Below the pieces are notes generated by a model. It saw only the letters and a list, made by a program, of their open reading frames with translations, did no database searches and was not told the DNA's origin. A program made the position numbers and the translations under genes. From Stutzerimonas azotifigens (lineage in GTDB: Bacteria > Pseudomonadota > Gammaproteobacteria > Pseudomonadales > Pseudomonadaceae), in the NCBI RefSeq assembly GCF_013522725.1, contig NZ_JAAMRF010000002.1, forward strand, positions 62,001 to 126,000: a stretch of DNA of 64,000 nucleotides, written 5' to 3'. Shown here in pieces: positions 61,724 to 64,000 of this stretch (position 1 is the first letter of the stretch; each line of letters starts with the position of its first letter).

Positions 61724-61746
61724 AAACGTCTGGTTACATAGTCCGG

Positions 61747-61873
61747 AGGGTCATTGGCGACCCTCGTGCGCACCCGCGCCGGACCGGTGAGTCGGGCAAC
61801 GGCGCTCGATCCTCACCTTAAAGAACAGGCAAAGGCGCCTGGAGCTGCTCGTCAGCTCCAGGCGTTTTTTTTT
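61747..61873 (+). promoter_or_regulatory. NasT/ANTAR-type two-hairpin attenuator leader of nirB
   Basis: Hairpin P1 is AGGGTC-[ATTGGC]-GACCCT (61747-61764). Hairpin P2 is GTCGGGC-[AACGGC]-GCTCGAT (61791-61810), with two G-U pairs. Both have 6-nt loops with A at position 1 and G at position 4, the hallmark of RNA bound by ANTAR-domain antiterminators. A strong terminator follows: 12-bp stem (61836-61847 with 61853-61864) and nine T (61865-61873), 45 nt before nirB. NasT binding would allow read-through when nitrate or nitrite is present. The remaining upstream part (61477-61707) shows no gene. Confidence 0.75.
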
Positions 61874-61918
61874 GTGTGTCAGCACGCTGGCACCGGCTTC
61901 GACAGAGGTAGGCAGGGC

Positions 61919-64000
61919 ATGAACGCGATCGTTTCCCCCATCGGCAGAGAACGACTGGTCATCATCGGCAACGGCATGGTTGGCCACCACGGCATCGAGC
62001 AGTTGGTCGAGCGCGGCGCGACTGGCCGCTACGAGGTTCACGTGTTCGGTGAAGAACGCCAGCGTGCTTACGACCGTGTCCATCTCTCGGAATATTTCGG
62101 TGGGCGCGACGCGGAATCCCTGGCGATGTGCGAGGCCGATTACTACGCCCGTCACGGCATCCACGCTCATCTGGGGGTGCAGGTGCTGGAGATCGATCGC
62201 GAGCGCTGCGAGGTTGTGACCACCGAAGGTCGTCATTCCTACGACAAGCTGATCCTCGCTACCGGCTCCTATCCCTTCGTGCCGCCGATCGCTGGCGCCG
62301 AGGGCAATTCACGGCTGGTCTACCGCACCCTTGACGACCTCGATGCCATCCGCGCCGCCGCACAGGGCGCGCGCCGCGGTGTGGTGGTAGGTGGCGGATT
62401 GCTCGGCCTTGAGGCGGCCAACGCGCTGAAATCTCTCGGCCTGGAAGCCCATGTCGTCGAATTCGCGCCACGGCTGATGCCGGTGCAGCTCGACGCCGAG
62501 GGCGGCGCGGCGCTCAAGGCACGCATCGAGGCGCTGGGCGTCGGCGTGCACCTGTCGCGCGCCACCCAGGAGATCGCCATCGGCGAGGCGTACGCCTACC
62601 GTATGAACTTTCAGGACGGCGACTTCCTGGAAACCGACCTGATCGTCTTCTCCGCGGGCATCCGCCCGCAGGACGCCCTGGCCCGCGCCGCCGGGCTGGA
62701 ACTGGGCGCGCGCGGCGGGGTGGCGGTGGACAACGACTGCCGCACCTCGGACCCGGCCATCTACGCCATCGGCGAGTGCGCCGCTTGGAATGGCAGCGTG
62801 TTCGGCCTGGTCGCTCCCGGCTACAGCATGGCCCGCACCGTTGCCGCGCAGCTCGCCGGAGAGGCGCACGCGCCCTTCACCGGTGCCGACATGTCGACCA
62901 AGCTCAAGCTGCTGGGCGTGGACGTCGGCTCCATCGGCGACGCCCAGGGCGCCACTCTGGGCAGCAAGAGCTACCGCTTTATCGACGAGGCCCGCGCCAG
63001 CTACCGCCGCCTGGTGGTCTCGCCGGACGGCAAGACGGTGATCGGCGCCGTGCTGGTTGGTGACAACAGCTACTACGACACCCTGCTGCAGTACGCGCAG
63101 AACGGCATCAAGCTGCCGGCCGAACCCTCGGGTCTGATCCTGCCGGCGGGCGAGGGCGCCCCGGCGCTCGGCGCCGATGCGCTGCCGGACACCGCGACGA
63201 TCTGCTCCTGCCACAACGTCACCAAGGGCGCGGTCTGCTGCCAGGTCGATGCCGGTGTCACCGATCTCGGCGAGCTGAAAGCCGCGACCAAGGCCGGCAC
63301 CGGCTGCGGCGGCTGCGCGGCGCTGCTCAAGCAGGTCTTCGAGCATGAACTCAGCGCCCGTGGCGTCGAAGTCGACAAGAGCCTCTGCGAGCACTTCGCC
63401 TACACCCGCCAGGAGCTCTACGGCATCGTCCGCGTCGAAGGCATCAAGCGCTTCGATGAGCTGCTGGCCAAGCACGGCCGCGGCCATGTCGGCTGCGACA
63501 TCTGCAAGCCGGCGGTGGGCTCGATCCTCGCCTCCTGCTGGAACCAGCCGATCACCGATCCGGCGCTGATTCCGCTGCAGGACACCAACGACACCTTCAT
63601 GGCGAACATGCAGAAGAACGGCACCTATTCCATCGTGCCGCGCATCGCCGGCGGCGAGATCACCCCCGACAAGCTGATCGTGCTCGGCGAGGTGGCGAAG
63701 AAATATGACCTCTATACCAAGATCACCGGTGGCCAGCGCATCGACCTGTTCGGCGCCCAGCTGCACCAGCTGCCGGACATCTGGGGCGAGCTGATCGCCG
63801 CCGGCTTCGAGACCGGCCACGCCTACGGCAAGAGCCTGCGCACGGTGAAGTCCTGCGTCGGCAGCACCTGGTGCCGCTACGGTGTGCAGGACAGCGTCGG
63901 CATGGCCCTGTTCCTCGAGAACCGCTACAAGGGCCTGCGCGCGCCGCACAAGATCAAGTTCGCCGTCTCCGGTTGCACCCGCGAGTGCGCCGAGGCGCAG
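61919..64000 (+). CDS. nirB: Assimilatory nitrite reductase large subunit NirB, partial
   Basis: The first 694 residues of the cytoplasmic NADH-dependent siroheme nitrite reductase, which reduces nitrite to ammonium; the 3' end lies outside. The FAD motif GNGMVGHHGIEQL starts at about residue 17, the NAD domain has GVVVGGGLLGLEAANAL, and the [2Fe-2S] BFD-like domain has CSCHNVTKGAVC and GTGCGGCAALL. At the end of the window begins the siroheme/4Fe-4S cysteine motif SGCTRECAEAQ. The start ATG at 61919 follows AGGCAGG. nirD and the nitrate reductase gene are expected downstream. Confidence 0.95.
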   Translation, partial: MNAIVSPIGRERLVIIGNGMVGHHGIEQLVERGATGRYEVHVFGEERQRAYDRVHLSEYFGGRDAESLAMCEADYYARHGIHAHLGVQVLEIDRERCEVVTTEGRHSYDKLILATGSYPFVPPIAGAEGNSRLVYRTLDDLDAIRAAAQGARRGVVVGGGLLGLEAANALKSLGLEAHVVEFAPRLMPVQLDAEGGAALKARIEALGVGVHLSRATQEIAIGEAYAYRMNFQDGDFLETDLIVFSAGIRPQDALARAAGLELGARGGVAVDNDCRTSDPAIYAIGECAAWNGSVFGLVAPGYSMARTVAAQLAGEAHAPFTGADMSTKLKLLGVDVGSIGDAQGATLGSKSYRFIDEARASYRRLVVSPDGKTVIGAVLVGDNSYYDTLLQYAQNGIKLPAEPSGLILPAGEGAPALGADALPDTATICSCHNVTKGAVCCQVDAGVTDLGELKAATKAGTGCGGCAALLKQVFEHELSARGVEVDKSLCEHFAYTRQELYGIVRVEGIKRFDELLAKHGRGHVGCDICKPAVGSILASCWNQPITDPALIPLQDTNDTFMANMQKNGTYSIVPRIAGGEITPDKLIVLGEVAKKYDLYTKITGGQRIDLFGAQLHQLPDIWGELIAAGFETGHAYGKSLRTVKSCVGSTWCRYGVQDSVGMALFLENRYKGLRAPHKIKFAVSGCTRECAEAQ

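Noticed and set aside
62309..63949. 546-codon open frame antisense to nirB
   Set aside because: nirB is unambiguous on the plus strand. The antisense protein has no motif and starts at a random place.

Overview
The window is a high-GC gammaproteobacterial chromosome segment that looks like Pseudomonas, most likely the P. stutzeri (Stutzerimonas) group. The inference rests on gene order known from P. aeruginosa (metG/apbC/dcd; rapA, an AlkB-like gene and the PhrS/CcoM locus; phaJ/fadD2/fadD1), on Anr boxes, and on Pseudomonas-type REP sequences. I see no IS element, prophage, CRISPR array or rRNA operon; there is one tRNA gene, tRNA-Gly(CCC).

Layout. 1-3.7 kb: a nucleoside/simple-sugar ABC importer (permease cut by the window edge), then a short-chain dehydrogenase with an exported carboxymuconolactone decarboxylase-like protein. 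4-10.5 kb: a tightly coupled six-gene operon (KamA-like radical SAM protein, HisC-like aminotransferase, AzlC, AzlD, D-2-hydroxyacid dehydrogenase, methyltransferase) divergent from a MocR regulator; this is the best candidate for an undescribed pathway. 10.6-12.8 kb: a TetR regulator with a coupled small ORF and a Tsx-like porin, linked by shared operator-like sites that also occur before the ABC importer. 12.8-19.7 kb: housekeeping genes (yqaA, tRNA-Gly, rsuA, metG, apbC, a cold shock gene, dcd) and an MFS gene remnant. 19.7-24.8 kb: the livKHMGF branched-chain amino acid importer. 25-28.5 kb: a PhnCDE-type oxyanion importer with two permeases. 28.6-31.6 kb: a beta-hydroxyacid dehydrogenase, a TIM-barrel protein and an MFS transporter. 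31.8-38.7 kb: a YegD-type Hsp70, a CHAD protein, RapA, an AlkB-like dioxygenase, and a probable Anr-driven PhrS-type RNA that encodes the CcoM peptide of cbb3 oxidase. 38.7-41.9 kb: a FUSC/DUF1656/HlyD efflux operon. 41.9-45.7 kb: the codB-pucR-codA cytosine operon. 45.9-50.3 kb: phaJ, fadD2 and fadD1 for fatty acid activation. 50.5-53.8 kb: a secreted M28 aminopeptidase and two lipoproteins. 54-58.2 kb: hrpA, carrying an in-frame REP pair. 58.3-61.5 kb: a cytochrome b561, a DUF3087 protein, a CitMHS transporter and a small membrane protein. 61.5-64 kb: nirB (cut by the window edge) behind a probable sigma-54 promoter and a NasT/ANTAR-type attenuator leader.

Themes. Much of the window concerns nitrogen acquisition: nucleosides (Tsx, ABC importer), cytosine (CodAB), branched-chain amino acids (Liv) and nitrate/nitrite (NirB). 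Fatty acid use (FadD1/2, PhaJ) and microaerobic respiration (CcoM) are also present. Start codons were chosen from ribosome binding sites, overlap with the preceding gene and family-typical N-termini. All function calls are by recognition of motifs and remembered family sequences; no database search was run.
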